From NCBI RefSeq assembly GCF_005503535.1, contig NZ_SCNN01000011.1, forward strand, positions 178,476 through 242,475: a stretch of 64,000 bases of DNA, read 5' to 3'. Below the pieces are notes generated by a model. The model was not told the origin of the DNA. It saw only the letters and a program-made list of their open reading frames with translations, and did not search any database. The stretch comes from Mesorhizobium comanense (GTDB lineage: Bacteria > Pseudomonadota > Alphaproteobacteria > Rhizobiales > Rhizobiaceae). The number at the start of each line of letters is the position of its first letter. Position 1 is the stretch's first letter. A program made the position numbers and the translations under genes. Shown here one piece after another: positions 1-9,312 of the stretch.

Positions 1-833
1 CGATCAACGTCATTGGCGGCTCGTTCGACTACGACAACTGGACATTCAACATCGGCGGTACGCTCGACCTGACGCCGGACGTCCAGCTCTATGGCGGCTT
101 CTCGCAAGGGTTCTCGCTGACCGACATCGGCAGCTTCACGCGCCGGGCCGGCGCCAACAGCAGCGCCGAACTGTGCGACGCTTACGGATCATTGGCATGC
201 CCGGGGGCCGGCGCGCCGGACTTCACGGTGAGCTACGCCGACATCGCGCCCAGCCCGCAGGTGGTCAACAATTACGAGATCGGCATTCGCGGCGGCGAAG
301 CCGACTATGGCGGGTCGCTTTCGGCATTCCTTTCCACTTCCGACCAGGGCGTCAATTACGACATCGCGTCCAATCGCGTGTCGCAGCAGAAGGAGGAAAT
401 CTGGGGTGTCGAGGCGACGGCCTGGTGGAACCTGACCGGCAACCTGACCGTCGGAGGTCTCGTCGGCTACACCGAGGGCCGCTACGACAAGGACGGCGAC
501 GGGAAGATCGACGCATGGCTGCCCAACAACAGGATAGCCACGCCGGTGCACGGCACCGTCTATGGAACCTACGTCTTCGACAATGGGCTCAATCTTCGCG
601 GCGAGGTCCAGTTCTTCGCTGGCCGCGACAAGATCACGACGGTGCCGGAGATCAAGGGCGCGGCGCTGGTCAACATCCTGGCCAGCTACAAGGTCGGCAA
701 GGGCGATCTCAGCTTCGGCGTCGAGAACCTGTTCGACACCGACTACATGAACCCGACGGCGAGCGCGACGCGCAACAACGTCGTCAACGGTTTCGGCCGC
801 ACGGTCTCGCTCGGCTACAAGGTCACCTTCTGA
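1..833 (+). CDS. TonB-dependent siderophore receptor, C-terminal part (cut by window start)
   Basis: The open frame runs from base 3 without a start, so only about the last 276 residues are seen. They show the alternating short beta-strand pattern of an outer-membrane barrel, including the family-typical VENLFDTDY near the end and a terminal phenylalanine (KVTF), the usual sorting signal of outer-membrane barrels. The family imports ferric siderophores, vitamin B12 or other chelates using TonB energy. The gene is followed with one base between by a small unknown protein and then by an RhtX/FptX-like inner-membrane siderophore permease, which makes a ferric siderophore the likely ligand. The plug domain and TonB box lie outside the window, so the ligand cannot be named. 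Confidence 0.88.
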   Translation, partial: INVIGGSFDYDNWTFNIGGTLDLTPDVQLYGGFSQGFSLTDIGSFTRRAGANSSAELCDAYGSLACPGAGAPDFTVSYADIAPSPQVVNNYEIGIRGGEADYGGSLSAFLSTSDQGVNYDIASNRVSQQKEEIWGVEATAWWNLTGNLTVGGLVGYTEGRYDKDGDGKIDAWLPNNRIATPVHGTVYGTYVFDNGLNLRGEVQFFAGRDKITTVPEIKGAALVNILASYKVGKGDLSFGVENLFDTDYMNPTASATRNNVVNGFGRTVSLGYKVTF

Positions 834-834
834 G

Positions 835-1215
835 ATGGTCAGCTTCGAAATGCATGAGAGCGGGATCGTCGATCTCAGGCTTTACCCTCCGCATGCGGAG
901 ACCGATGAGGCCGACTATCTCGCGGCGCTCGATCGCATCGGCCGTCTCGATGGTCCCTACGCCATCGTTGTCGACATTGCCGGTGGCTCCCACCTTTCCC
1001 GCGAGGGCGAAATCCGTCAGGCGGCATGGGCAAAGGCGACACGGCAGCGCATCTCGACTTCATGCCGGGCCCTGGCACTGGTGCGGGAAAATCCCAATCC
1101 GAGGTCGCGCCAATCCTTCGAGCGCCTGTGGTCGATTCCGGTGCACGTCACCCGCGACCGCGAAGAAGCACGCCAGTTCGTAGCCAGCCACCTCAATACG
1201 GCGGGCCGACCATGA
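835..1215 (+). CDS. Small conserved-looking protein of unknown function in siderophore operon
   Basis: A 126-residue soluble protein with no signal peptide or membrane segment. It begins one base after the receptor stop and its TGA overlaps the ATG of the MFS gene (ATGA), so it is translationally coupled to both. The pattern of an early acidic stretch, a hydrophobic strand (YAIVVDIAGG) and a late amphipathic helix (EEARQFVASHL) resembles the STAS/SpoIIAA-like fold, but this is only an impression. I do not recognise a named family. The position between an outer-membrane receptor and an inner-membrane siderophore permease suggests an accessory role in siderophore uptake or its control. Confidence 0.75.
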   Translation: MVSFEMHESGIVDLRLYPPHAETDEADYLAALDRIGRLDGPYAIVVDIAGGSHLSREGEIRQAAWAKATRQRISTSCRALALVRENPNPRSRQSFERLWSIPVHVTRDREEARQFVASHLNTAGRP

Positions 1216-2474
1216 CCGATCTGGCATCACAGGCCTCGGGAGTACCCATCGGCCGGCGCGATTCCGGGCGACTGCGCCTGTTCGCCGTGCTGGCCGGCCT
1301 CTATCTCGCCCAGGGCATTCCGGGCTACCTCCTGGTTGCCGCCGTGCCGCCGATCATGCGTGAACTCGGCGTATCGCGGACCGCCATCGGCATGCTTGCC
1401 GTACTGATGATCCCACTGACGGTGAAATTTCTCTGGGCGCCGCTCGTCGACCGGATCAGGCCAATGGCGATCGGGCATCGCCGCGGCTGGATCCTGCCGA
1501 CGCAGATCGGCACCGCGCTCGCCATCGCGGCCCTCGCCCTGGTCGATCCGACCGACCTGAAAGCGATATTCGCGATAGGCCTGGTGATCGCCATACTGAC
1601 ATCGACGCAGGATATCGCCACCGACGGTTATGCCACGCTGGCGCTACGGCAAGAGGACCGCGCCATGGGCAATGCCATCCAGGGCGGAGCAGTCGCTTTC
1701 AGCGTCATCATCGGCGGCACGGTTTCGCTGCTGCTCTATGGCTGGGTCGGCTGGCAGGCGATGGTGCTGACGATCGCAGCGATCTCGGCATTGCCTCTGA
1801 TCGCAATCGCCTTCATGCCGGAAGACATATCCACGAGAAGCGCGGAAATGAAGGCAAGGCCCTCGCTTTCCAGTTTCCTGAAACGGCCGGAGGCCGTCAC
1901 CGTGCTGATGATCGCCCTGACCTATCGCGCGAGCGAAGGGCTGGTGAAATCCATGGAAGGCTCCTATCTGGTCGACGCCGGTTTGCCGTTGTCGGCGATC
2001 GGATATCTGAGCGGCATCTCGGCGGCGACCGCCGGCATAGCCGGATCCTTCATCGCGGCGCTGCTCGTCCGGCGCTCGGGAGCTGGCGGAACACTGCTTC
2101 TGCTTGGCGCGCTGCGCACCGTCTGCTTCCTGCTTTTCGCGCTGCACGCGGCGGGCCAGGTGACAGGCATGTGGACGCTGCTTGGCGCGGCCGGATTTCA
2201 GACCCTGATCCGCTACATGGAGATCGTGGCGCTCTACAGCCTGTTCATGGCGGTATCTTCCAAGGACCAGCCTGGAACAGACTTCACCATCCTGTCCTGC
2301 GCCCAGATCATCATCTATCTGGTCGGCTCGATGATGGCCGGCGCGATTGCCGACCGCGTCGGCTATTCCGTACTCTTCTTCGCCGCCACGCTTGTTTCCG
2401 GCCTCGCTGTAGTCTTGACCGTCCATCTTCTGTCGAGGCTAGCCTCGAAACGCAGCGAACAGGAAGCGACCTGA
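1212..2474 (+). CDS. MFS permease, RhtX/FptX-like siderophore transporter
   Basis: 420 residues from the ATG that overlaps the previous stop; a longer upstream reading is rejected because it would run through that gene. About twelve hydrophobic helices are visible. The N-terminal part (LYLAQGIPGYLL, then FLWAPLVDR and STQDIATDGYA) matches the AmpG/RhtX branch of the major facilitator superfamily, in which single proteins such as RhtX and FptX carry ferric siderophores across the inner membrane in place of an ABC importer. The preceding TonB-dependent receptor supports this over the muropeptide role of AmpG. The exact siderophore is unknown. Confidence 0.82.
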   Translation: MTDLASQASGVPIGRRDSGRLRLFAVLAGLYLAQGIPGYLLVAAVPPIMRELGVSRTAIGMLAVLMIPLTVKFLWAPLVDRIRPMAIGHRRGWILPTQIGTALAIAALALVDPTDLKAIFAIGLVIAILTSTQDIATDGYATLALRQEDRAMGNAIQGGAVAFSVIIGGTVSLLLYGWVGWQAMVLTIAAISALPLIAIAFMPEDISTRSAEMKARPSLSSFLKRPEAVTVLMIALTYRASEGLVKSMEGSYLVDAGLPLSAIGYLSGISAATAGIAGSFIAALLVRRSGAGGTLLLLGALRTVCFLLFALHAAGQVTGMWTLLGAAGFQTLIRYMEIVALYSLFMAVSSKDQPGTDFTILSCAQIIIYLVGSMMAGAIADRVGYSVLFFAATLVSGLAVVLTVHLLSRLASKRSEQEAT

Positions 2475-2477
2475 AAT

Positions 2478-2509
2478 GATGTACGCGGCTGAAAAGCCGC
2501 CGCGTCATC
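2478..2509. terminator. Bidirectional hairpin between convergent genes
   Basis: GCGGCT-GAAA-AGCCGC forms a six-base stem with a GNRA-type loop, and the flanks (GATG and CATC, plus ACGCGG/CCGCGT) extend it imperfectly. It sits exactly between the stop of the MFS gene and the stop of the minus-strand dehydrogenase. There is no U-run, so rho-independent action is inferred. Confidence 0.6.
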
Positions 2510-3949
2510 CTATTGGTAAGGGCCTCTGAGATTCAGTTTCTCGGCCAGAAGGCAGAAGCTGTCGATCAGCCTGACGAGCTGCTCACCCTTTTCAGCGACG
2601 ATCTTGCTCTGCGCAGCGGGCTGCGCGTCCGAGAGCCCCCGCCAAAGACCGGCTTGCTGCTCGCAAATATCCGCCAGTGCCGAATATTGGTCGGCGGTCA
2701 GTTTCAGCAGATCGCTTGCCGTCACCGGTCCGATACCCGGCGGCGTGCTCGCTCCCATCGAGACATAGCCGGGCGGCACGGTGCCTTTGGCGTTGACCAC
2801 CCGTTTGCGCAGTATGACATCGAATATCTGGTCGACGGCCTGCCTGGCGCCGGCAACGCGTGACGGATGATCAGTATCGGCGGCGGCGTGCGGCAGAAGT
2901 TCAAGCCTGCCGCCATGTCTTTCGACGAGAGCGAGATAGGGCAGCATGGGGCCGGACAGACTGCCGGTCGAGGCATTGCTGAAGAGGTCGGCATCGATGG
3001 CCGCGTGGCGCACCTGCCCGACGTCCAGCGCATGAGCGAGCGCGGCAACATCGACGAGTTCGCCACGGTCGTAATTGACCAGCACCGCGCCCCTGTTCAG
3101 CCGGGACAAGACGTCCGCGCCGACCAGCCCGGCATTGGCGTAGCGCCCGCTCTGCGCGTCCTGCTTGCCGAGGCCGACATGAATGCTGAGCACATTGGCG
3201 CCGTCGGCCGCGTCGGCAAGATCAGCCGCATAGACAAAGCCCTCGGCTTCGATCCATTCGCGATGTCGGGGCCGCGCATGGATCACCACGCGCATGCCAA
3301 AGGCGCGGGCGAGTTTGGCAACCTCGCGGCCGATATTGCCGTAGCCGATGAGGGCAATCGTCTTGCCTTCGAGCTTTTCGGTAGGGAAATCGCGCAGTTC
3401 CCTGCCGGTGTCGAAAGCGCCGCGCGCCACGCGATCGTGAAGCTCGCCGACCGGAAGGTCGGGCAGCACCTTGAGGATTGCCTTCATCACCATCTGCGCG
3501 GTCGCGCGGCTGTTGATGCCTGGTGTGTTCATCAGCACGGCGGTGCCGCCCTCGCCGCTGCCGCCGCCCCACGACAGCGAGCCCATATTGCCGGTGCCGG
3601 CGCCGATCCGCACGCCGGCCAGCGGGAAGACGGTCTCGGCCGGCAGGAAGGTCGCGGCCGCAATGACGGCGTCGTAGCGTCCATCGCCAGCGGCTTCGAT
3701 CAGTTCTTCTCTTGCGCTGAGTTCCGGCTGGTAGAAGAAATGCACCCGGCCTCGCTCGAGACCTGCCTTGTCGCCAAGCGCTGCCGCGTGGAAGCGGCCG
3801 CCCTTGGCCTCGATATGGGCGCGCACTTCGTTCGGATCGGGCCTGCCGTCAGGTCCGAAGCGCAGGCCGACCAGATCACAGATCAGGACGGTATAGACGC
3901 TTTCCGGGTCGATCGGCTCCACGGCCTGTGCGCTGGTGTTTGCGGTCAC
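2510..3949 (-). CDS. D-isomer-specific 2-hydroxyacid dehydrogenase family protein, extended
   Basis: I place the start at a GTG (bases 3949-3947) because a GGGGGAA ribosome site lies just upstream; a second GTG eleven codons earlier has a poorer site. This gives 479 residues, well above the 310-350 usual for the family. The NAD-binding core is clear: LIGYGNIGREVAKLARAFGM for the dinucleotide, then LSIHVGL, and VNYDRGELVD in place of the usual NTARG..VD. About 130 residues with no obvious motif follow the core. Likely reaction: NAD-dependent oxidation or reduction of a 2-hydroxy/2-oxo acid. It is the last gene of the long minus-strand amino acid catabolism run, 53 bases after the DadA-like gene. 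Confidence 0.75.
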   Translation of the reverse strand: MTANTSAQAVEPIDPESVYTVLICDLVGLRFGPDGRPDPNEVRAHIEAKGGRFHAAALGDKAGLERGRVHFFYQPELSAREELIEAAGDGRYDAVIAAATFLPAETVFPLAGVRIGAGTGNMGSLSWGGGSGEGGTAVLMNTPGINSRATAQMVMKAILKVLPDLPVGELHDRVARGAFDTGRELRDFPTEKLEGKTIALIGYGNIGREVAKLARAFGMRVVIHARPRHREWIEAEGFVYAADLADAADGANVLSIHVGLGKQDAQSGRYANAGLVGADVLSRLNRGAVLVNYDRGELVDVAALAHALDVGQVRHAAIDADLFSNASTGSLSGPMLPYLALVERHGGRLELLPHAAADTDHPSRVAGARQAVDQIFDVILRKRVVNAKGTVPPGYVSMGASTPPGIGPVTASDLLKLTADQYSALADICEQQAGLWRGLSDAQPAAQSKIVAEKGEQLVRLIDSFCLLAEKLNLRGPYQ

Positions 3950-4002
3950 GTCGTTTCCCCCATGCAAGGCCTGCTGCGACACCAGGGAGGTGTCCTGGAT
4001 AA

Positions 4003-5268
4003 TCAGAACCTATCCGCCCGGAACGGCGTCAGATCGATTACCGGCGGCAAACCGGCGGCAAGTTGCGACACGATCTTGCCGGTGACGGCGCCGCCGATGA
4101 GACCCTGATGGCCGTGGCCGAAGGCGTAGATGACGTTTTTCGCTTGGGATGCCCGGTCGATCACCGGAATGCTGTCGGGCGTGCCCGGCCGATGCCCCAT
4201 CCAGCGCGTGACCTCTCCGACCTCAAGTCTTCTGAACATCGGCCGCGCCTGCTTCAGGAGAACGTCCGCCCGGTTCATGTTTGCCGGCGCCTTCAGGCCG
4301 GCGAATTCGACATTGCCGGCGATCCGCAGGCCATCCTCCATCGGCGAGGCGACGAACTTGCGGTCGGCCGAGATGGTCTGGATGCGCAGGCCGGTATCGG
4401 CGCCCCTGGCCATGATGTGGTAGCCGCGCTCGGTCTCGATAGGGATGCGGTCGCCAAGCTGGCGGGCGAGATCGCCCGACCAGGCGCCGGCGCACAGCAC
4501 CACGGTCTCGACCGGCATGCGCCCGCCGTCTTCGAGCCGCAACGCCGAGGGACCGTTGGCTCCCATGTCGAAGCCGACCACCCTTGCCCTCACGAAGCGA
4601 GCCCCCTGGCGCGCCGCGTGTTCGGCGAGCCTGGCGACAAGCCGACCGGGATTGGGACACTGCCCCTGTTCGGGGAGATAAACCGCGCTCTTGAAGATCG
4701 GCGCCAAGGCGGGTTCGAGCTGGCGGATTTCGTCGGCATCGAGGATGTCGACCCTGACGCCGTGCTCGCGCCGCAACCCGAGGCCATAGGCGCCCTTTGA
4801 AGGGCCATCGGCCGTTTCATGAACGAAGAGCTGGCCGCGTTTCTGCAACAGGTCCTCGCAGCCGGCTGCCCTGATCAGCGGTTCGTAGCACTCGAATGTG
4901 TAGCGGTGCAGCGAACGCATCGCCGTGGATATCTCTTCCACGCGCGGCTTGCGGCTGGCGGCGAGAAAACGCAACAGCCAGGGCAGAGCGTGCGGCAGAT
5001 AGGCCAGCCGCACGATCAAGGGACCTTCCGGGTCCATCAGCCATTTCGGCACATTGCGCAGCACCCCCGGCATGGAGTTCGGAATGCACGATCCCGGACA
5101 GATGCCGCCGGCATTGCCGAAGGAGCATTGCTCCTCCGAGCCCGGCAAGGCCGGATCCACCACCTCGACGGCAAAGCCTTGCTCGAGCAGATAGTTGGCG
5201 GTGCAGACGCCGATGATGCCGGCGCCGATGACCGTCACCTTGCCGCGCGGCATGCCTGTCGATGTCAT
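4003..5268 (-). CDS. FAD-dependent D-amino acid dehydrogenase (DadA-like)
   Basis: 421 residues. The N-terminus carries the FAD-binding Rossmann motif GAGIIG (residues 15-20), and the rest follows the DAO/DadA pattern, including the late GHRPGTPDSIPVID and FGHGHQGLIGG segments that close over the flavin. The family oxidises D-amino acids to 2-imino/2-oxo acids and passes electrons to the respiratory chain at the membrane. In this operon the racemase/epimerase (11839-12831) would supply a D-amino acid such as D-hydroxyproline or D-proline, so this enzyme is the natural next step (the HypO role in hydroxyproline catabolism). The start is the ATG after a weak ribosome site; substrate identity is inferred from context. 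Confidence 0.85.
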   Translation of the reverse strand: MTSTGMPRGKVTVIGAGIIGVCTANYLLEQGFAVEVVDPALPGSEEQCSFGNAGGICPGSCIPNSMPGVLRNVPKWLMDPEGPLIVRLAYLPHALPWLLRFLAASRKPRVEEISTAMRSLHRYTFECYEPLIRAAGCEDLLQKRGQLFVHETADGPSKGAYGLGLRREHGVRVDILDADEIRQLEPALAPIFKSAVYLPEQGQCPNPGRLVARLAEHAARQGARFVRARVVGFDMGANGPSALRLEDGGRMPVETVVLCAGAWSGDLARQLGDRIPIETERGYHIMARGADTGLRIQTISADRKFVASPMEDGLRIAGNVEFAGLKAPANMNRADVLLKQARPMFRRLEVGEVTRWMGHRPGTPDSIPVIDRASQAKNVIYAFGHGHQGLIGGAVTGKIVSQLAAGLPPVIDLTPFRADRF

Positions 5269-5291
5269 GGCGATCGATCCGGGTATGGCGA

Positions 5292-6074
5292 TCAGGGTGC
5301 GATCGCGCTCGGCGTTCCGGCACGGAAGGCCGGCAACGAGCGCGACACCATCTGCTGCAGCATGCGGAAGTCGGAGAGGTAGGCCATGAAGCGGTAGCCC
5401 ATCCTGCGCATGTCGACGCCATAGGCGACCGAGCCGCAATGGATGCCCGGTATGACGCCGGCTTCCTTGCATTTGGCGGCGATGTATTCGATCGCCTCGT
5501 AGACCGCGGGATAGCGCGGATCGAAACCGGGCGCCTCGCCCATGGTCACCGCGAGGTCCGACGGGCCGACGAAGATGGCGTCGAGGTTCGGCGTCTTCAG
5601 TATGTCCTCCAGGTTCTTCACCGCCTGTTCGCTCTCGATCATCGCCATGGTGATGATGGTGTCGTTGGCGTGCTGGAAATAGTCCGCGCCGGCATAGAGC
5701 GAGGCGCGCAGCGGGCCAACGCTGCGCCCGCCCTTGGGGAAGTAGCGGCAGGCCTTGACGAAGGCATCGGCTTCTTGCGCCGTGTTGACCATCGGGCAGA
5801 TCACGCCATAGGCGCCGGCATCGAGCACCTTGCCGATGATGGCCGGATCGTTCCACGGCACGCGCACCATCGGCGTCGTATCCGTCGTCGAGATCGCCTG
5901 CAGCATGGGAACCGCGTCGACATAGTCGGTGGCGCCGTGCTGCAGGTCGACGGTCAGCGCGTCCCAGCCCTGCTGGGCCATCAGCTCCGCCGAGATCGAC
6001 GACGGAATGCCGAGCCAGCCCGTCACCACTTCGCCGCCGGCGGCCCAGATGTCCTTCACCTTGTTCTTACGCAT
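5292..6074 (-). CDS. HpcH/HpaI-type class II aldolase
   Basis: 260 residues, full length for the family. WDALTVDLQHG (Asp43, His46), Arg71 in RVPWND, Glu147 in MIESEQA and Asp173 in VGPSDLA are the catalytic and metal-binding positions of HpcH/HpaI and 2-dehydro-3-deoxyglucarate aldolases. These enzymes split 4-hydroxy-2-oxo acids into pyruvate (or a 2-oxo acid) and an aldehyde. It is 23 bases upstream of the DadA-like gene and 17 bases downstream of the GMC oxidoreductase in one minus-strand operon, so a 4-hydroxy-2-oxo acid made from a hydroxylated amino acid is an attractive substrate. A sugar-acid substrate cannot be excluded. Confidence 0.88.
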   Translation of the reverse strand: MRKNKVKDIWAAGGEVVTGWLGIPSSISAELMAQQGWDALTVDLQHGATDYVDAVPMLQAISTTDTTPMVRVPWNDPAIIGKVLDAGAYGVICPMVNTAQEADAFVKACRYFPKGGRSVGPLRASLYAGADYFQHANDTIITMAMIESEQAVKNLEDILKTPNLDAIFVGPSDLAVTMGEAPGFDPRYPAVYEAIEYIAAKCKEAGVIPGIHCGSVAYGVDMRRMGYRFMAYLSDFRMLQQMVSRSLPAFRAGTPSAIAP

Positions 6075-6091
6075 GGGAGTCTAGTCCTTTG

Positions 6092-7786
6092 CTATTGTCG
6101 GGAATTCAAAATCAGGTCCGCCGCTTTCTCAGCGATGGCGATGGTCGTGATGTTGGTGTTGGCGGCGATGATCGTCGGCATGACCGAGGCATCGACGACG
6201 CGCAGCCCCTGCACGCCGCGCACGCGGCATTCGGCGTCGAGCACCGCCAGCGGATCGCCGTCGGCGCCCATCTTGCAGGTGCCAGAGACATGCCAACCCG
6301 ACCAGACGGATTGCCTGACCCAATCGGCGATCAGGTCCTCGTTGGCCAGCATCGCCTGGATACGGTCTGTCGTGCCGAATTTGCGCTTGAGCAAGGTTTC
6401 GCGGAAGAACGGCGCGTAGTCGAACAGATATGCGGCCGTCGCGGTCTTGATCCAGTTGGATGGCTTGCGCACGCTGAGCGCGCGCGCCTCGTCGCTGTAG
6501 CCGGCCAAGAACCAGGTGTTGACGTGCTGCTGGACCTCGGGCGACTGCATGATCCTGCAAATGCGCTTGAAGCCGTCGACAAGGCGCATCAGGTCACGGC
6601 CGTCGGACGCCATGTTCAGATCGACGATCGGCTCATCGGTCTGGACCGCAGACTTCAATGTCACGGTGCCGCGCGAATAGGATTTGTTGACACAGACATT
6701 GAGTGCGCCCATCGCCTTGCCGAGCGGGTGCCAGCCGGCGCGGTTGACGGGCATCAGCAGCATGTCGCCGGGATGGCAGTCGGCATAGTTCGAGGAATAT
6801 CTGACGCCGAGAAAAATGTGGCGCCGCTGGCCGGGCTTCAACCGCGCCGACTTCTTGAAATGCGCGCCGACCGCCAGATGCGGATGGTCGGTCAGGTTCT
6901 CGCCGACGCCGGGACGGTCGGCGATGACCTCGATGCCCAGCCGCCTCAGCTGCGCGACAGGCCCGATGCCGGCGCGAAGCAGGATGGCCGGCGAGTGCAA
7001 GGCACCGGCCGAAACGATCGTCTCGCCGGCACTATAAGTCTTTGTCTGGCCATCGATGGTGACCTCGACGCCGGTGATGCGCGTTCCCTTGGTCACCAGT
7101 CTCTCGACGAAGGCATTGGCGAAGATGTGCAGGTTCTTGCGGGTGCGCACTTCGCTGTCGAGGTAACCGATCGCCGTCGAGACGCGGCGGTCGTTCTCGT
7201 TCGACAGCGGCAGCGGAAATGAGCCGTCCTCGAAGCTGGCGTTGTAGTCCGGGCGGTAGGGGTATTCGCTGTCCGTCACCTTGAGGACGGATCTGGTGAA
7301 TCCTGCCCAGTCCTGCGGAAAGACGCGGCGAATCGGGATCCGCCCGGTCTTGTTGTGGAGATCGCCGTCGAAATCGAGATCGCGCTCGAGCTTCTTGAGA
7401 TATGGCAGCATGCCGTCCCAGCCCCATCCCCTGAGGCCGAGCCCTTCCCATTCGTCATAATCGTGCGGCAGGCCGCGCACCGCGAACTGGCCGTTGATGC
7501 TGGAGCCGCCACCCATCACCTTGGCCTGTTCGAGCTTGGCTGTCTTGACCGCCTGCGCGTTCTGCTTCGGCGAGCGGTTGAAGACGCGCAGTTCCGTCCA
7601 GTGATATTTCGGATCGAAATAGGAAAGGCCGGGATAGCTGTCGGCGATCACGTCGGGAACGTCGTCCGGCGGCGTGTCGGGACCGGCTTCGAAAAGCGCC
7701 ACCTGCCTGGTACCGCTTTCCGAGAGACGGCTGGCGAGCACGGCGCCCGCCGAGCCGCCGCCGACAATGATGTAGTCGAATTGCAT
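6092..7786 (-). CDS. GMC-family FAD oxidoreductase (choline dehydrogenase-like)
   Basis: 564 residues. GGGSAG (9-14) binds the FAD ADP part, GGGSSING is the second GMC signature, and the C-terminal active site is intact: His499 in WHVSGTCKMG and Asn543 in ANTN, 44 residues apart as in choline oxidase. GMC enzymes oxidise primary alcohols to aldehydes. An aldehyde dehydrogenase gene lies 14 bases upstream in the same operon, so the pair probably converts an alcohol to an acid. The best-known relatives act on choline or long-chain and polyethylene glycols; the substrate here is unknown. Confidence 0.88.
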   Translation of the reverse strand: MQFDYIIVGGGSAGAVLASRLSESGTRQVALFEAGPDTPPDDVPDVIADSYPGLSYFDPKYHWTELRVFNRSPKQNAQAVKTAKLEQAKVMGGGSSINGQFAVRGLPHDYDEWEGLGLRGWGWDGMLPYLKKLERDLDFDGDLHNKTGRIPIRRVFPQDWAGFTRSVLKVTDSEYPYRPDYNASFEDGSFPLPLSNENDRRVSTAIGYLDSEVRTRKNLHIFANAFVERLVTKGTRITGVEVTIDGQTKTYSAGETIVSAGALHSPAILLRAGIGPVAQLRRLGIEVIADRPGVGENLTDHPHLAVGAHFKKSARLKPGQRRHIFLGVRYSSNYADCHPGDMLLMPVNRAGWHPLGKAMGALNVCVNKSYSRGTVTLKSAVQTDEPIVDLNMASDGRDLMRLVDGFKRICRIMQSPEVQQHVNTWFLAGYSDEARALSVRKPSNWIKTATAAYLFDYAPFFRETLLKRKFGTTDRIQAMLANEDLIADWVRQSVWSGWHVSGTCKMGADGDPLAVLDAECRVRGVQGLRVVDASVMPTIIAANTNITTIAIAEKAADLILNSRQ

Positions 7787-7800
7787 GTGCTTGTGCTCGC

Positions 7801-9279
7801 TCAGGCGTAATTGGCCCAGATGGCCTTCTGGCGCAGGAACGCCTCGATGCCGGCCCGGCCCATATCCTTGCCGAAGCCGGAGCCCTTGTAGCCGCCGGCC
7901 GGATAGGTGAACTCAGGGCCGCGCCCGTGCTGGTTGATCCAGACCATGCCGGCCTCGATTGCTTCAGCCGCCTTGAGAGCCTTCTTCAAATCCGTGGTGT
8001 GGACGCTGGCGGCGAGCCCGTAGACCGGATGGGCGGCCATGGCGAGACCCTCTTCCAGGTCCGTGAAGCTGCGCACCGTCAGCACCGGGCCGAAGAACTC
8101 GTCCTTGAACCCGATATTGTCGTCGGAAACATTCTCCAGGATCGTCGGCGCGTAGAAGCTGCCTTCGTTGCGGCCTTCCAGAACCGTGCCACCGGTGACG
8201 GCCGAAGCGCCCTGGCTGATGCTTTCGCGCACCATCGTGTCGATGCGCTCGAGCTGCTTGCGGCTGATGATCGGCGCGAAGGTGGTCGTCTCGTCCCAGG
8301 TCGGGCCCGCCTTGATCGCCTTGGCGCGAGCGATGACGCGCTCGACAAGCTGGTCCGCGATCTTGTCCTCGACGATCAGCCGCGACCCCGCCGTGCAGAC
8401 CTGGCCGGCATTGTCCATGAAGGCCGCGGCGACACGACCGGCCACCACGTCGATATCGCCGGCATCGGCCAGCACGAGCTGCGGGCTTTTGCCGCCGAGT
8501 TCAAGCGTGACCGGCTTGATGCCGGACTGGGCGGCCAGCGTCATGATGGCCGCACCCGTCTGCGTCGAGCCGGTGAAGGATATCTTGAGGATGTCCGGAT
8601 GGCGCACGATCGCCGCGCCCGTCGTGTGACCGTAGCCGTTCACGACATTGAACAGGCCGGCCGGAACGCCGGCTTTGGCGGCAAGATCGGCCAGCGCCAG
8701 AAGGCTGTGCGGGGTCAGTTCCGATGTCTTCATCACCACCGCATTGCCGGCGGCCAGCGCGGGGGCGAATTTCCAGGCCGCGGTGATCATCGGGAAATTC
8801 CAGGGAACGATCGTGCCGACGATGCCATAGGGCTCGTGCCTGACGATGCTCAGCGCATTCGCTTCGGTCGCGGTGACCGTGCCTTCGATCTTGTCGCAGA
8901 ACTCGGCGTAGTAGCGCACGACGCCGGCGGTACGGACCGCGTCGCGGACAATCGTCATAGAGATCAGCCGGCTCGATCCCATCGCCTCCAGCTGTCCGAG
9001 ATAGACGGCGTTCTCCTCGATCAACGCCGCGAAGCGCATCAGCAAGGCGGCCCGTTCGCGCGGCGCGACCTTCGCCCAGCGACTCTGCGCCAGCGCCCTC
9101 TTCGCGGCATCGACAGCCTGCTGCACCGCGGCTTCGCCACCGTCGGTGATGATGCCCATGGGCTGGAGATCGGACGGCCTCAACACCTCGATTTCCGTGC
9201 CGGGCAACTCGACGAACTGGCCGCCTATGTGATGCCCCTTCGGGACGGCGATCGTGGCGGGATCAAAACTCAGCGTCAT
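7801..9279 (-). CDS. NAD(P)-dependent aldehyde dehydrogenase
   Basis: 492 residues with all catalytic elements: Asn161 in VPWNFP, the FTGST cofactor motif near 235, general base Glu260 in LELGGK and nucleophile Cys295 in GQVCTAGSR. It oxidises an aldehyde to the acid. It stands between the ABC importer genes (99 bases, with a hairpin) and the GMC alcohol oxidase (14 bases). It may use the GMC product or, if the operon degrades hydroxyproline, the 2-oxoglutarate semialdehyde; the sequence alone does not decide. The ATG start is preceded by a GAAGGAAG ribosome site. Confidence 0.9.
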   Translation of the reverse strand: MTLSFDPATIAVPKGHHIGGQFVELPGTEIEVLRPSDLQPMGIITDGGEAAVQQAVDAAKRALAQSRWAKVAPRERAALLMRFAALIEENAVYLGQLEAMGSSRLISMTIVRDAVRTAGVVRYYAEFCDKIEGTVTATEANALSIVRHEPYGIVGTIVPWNFPMITAAWKFAPALAAGNAVVMKTSELTPHSLLALADLAAKAGVPAGLFNVVNGYGHTTGAAIVRHPDILKISFTGSTQTGAAIMTLAAQSGIKPVTLELGGKSPQLVLADAGDIDVVAGRVAAAFMDNAGQVCTAGSRLIVEDKIADQLVERVIARAKAIKAGPTWDETTTFAPIISRKQLERIDTMVRESISQGASAVTGGTVLEGRNEGSFYAPTILENVSDDNIGFKDEFFGPVLTVRSFTDLEEGLAMAAHPVYGLAASVHTTDLKKALKAAEAIEAGMVWINQHGRGPEFTYPAGGYKGSGFGKDMGRAGIEAFLRQKAIWANYA

Positions 9280-9312
9280 TGATACTCTTCCTTCTGCGGC
9301 CAGATCGAGCGA

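Noticed and set aside
173..1183. Long Arg-rich open frames in alternative frames and on the opposite strand of real genes
   Set aside because: High GC makes long open shadow frames common. Their Arg/Ala/Pro-rich composition, lack of motifs and overlap with well-supported genes rule them out throughout the window.
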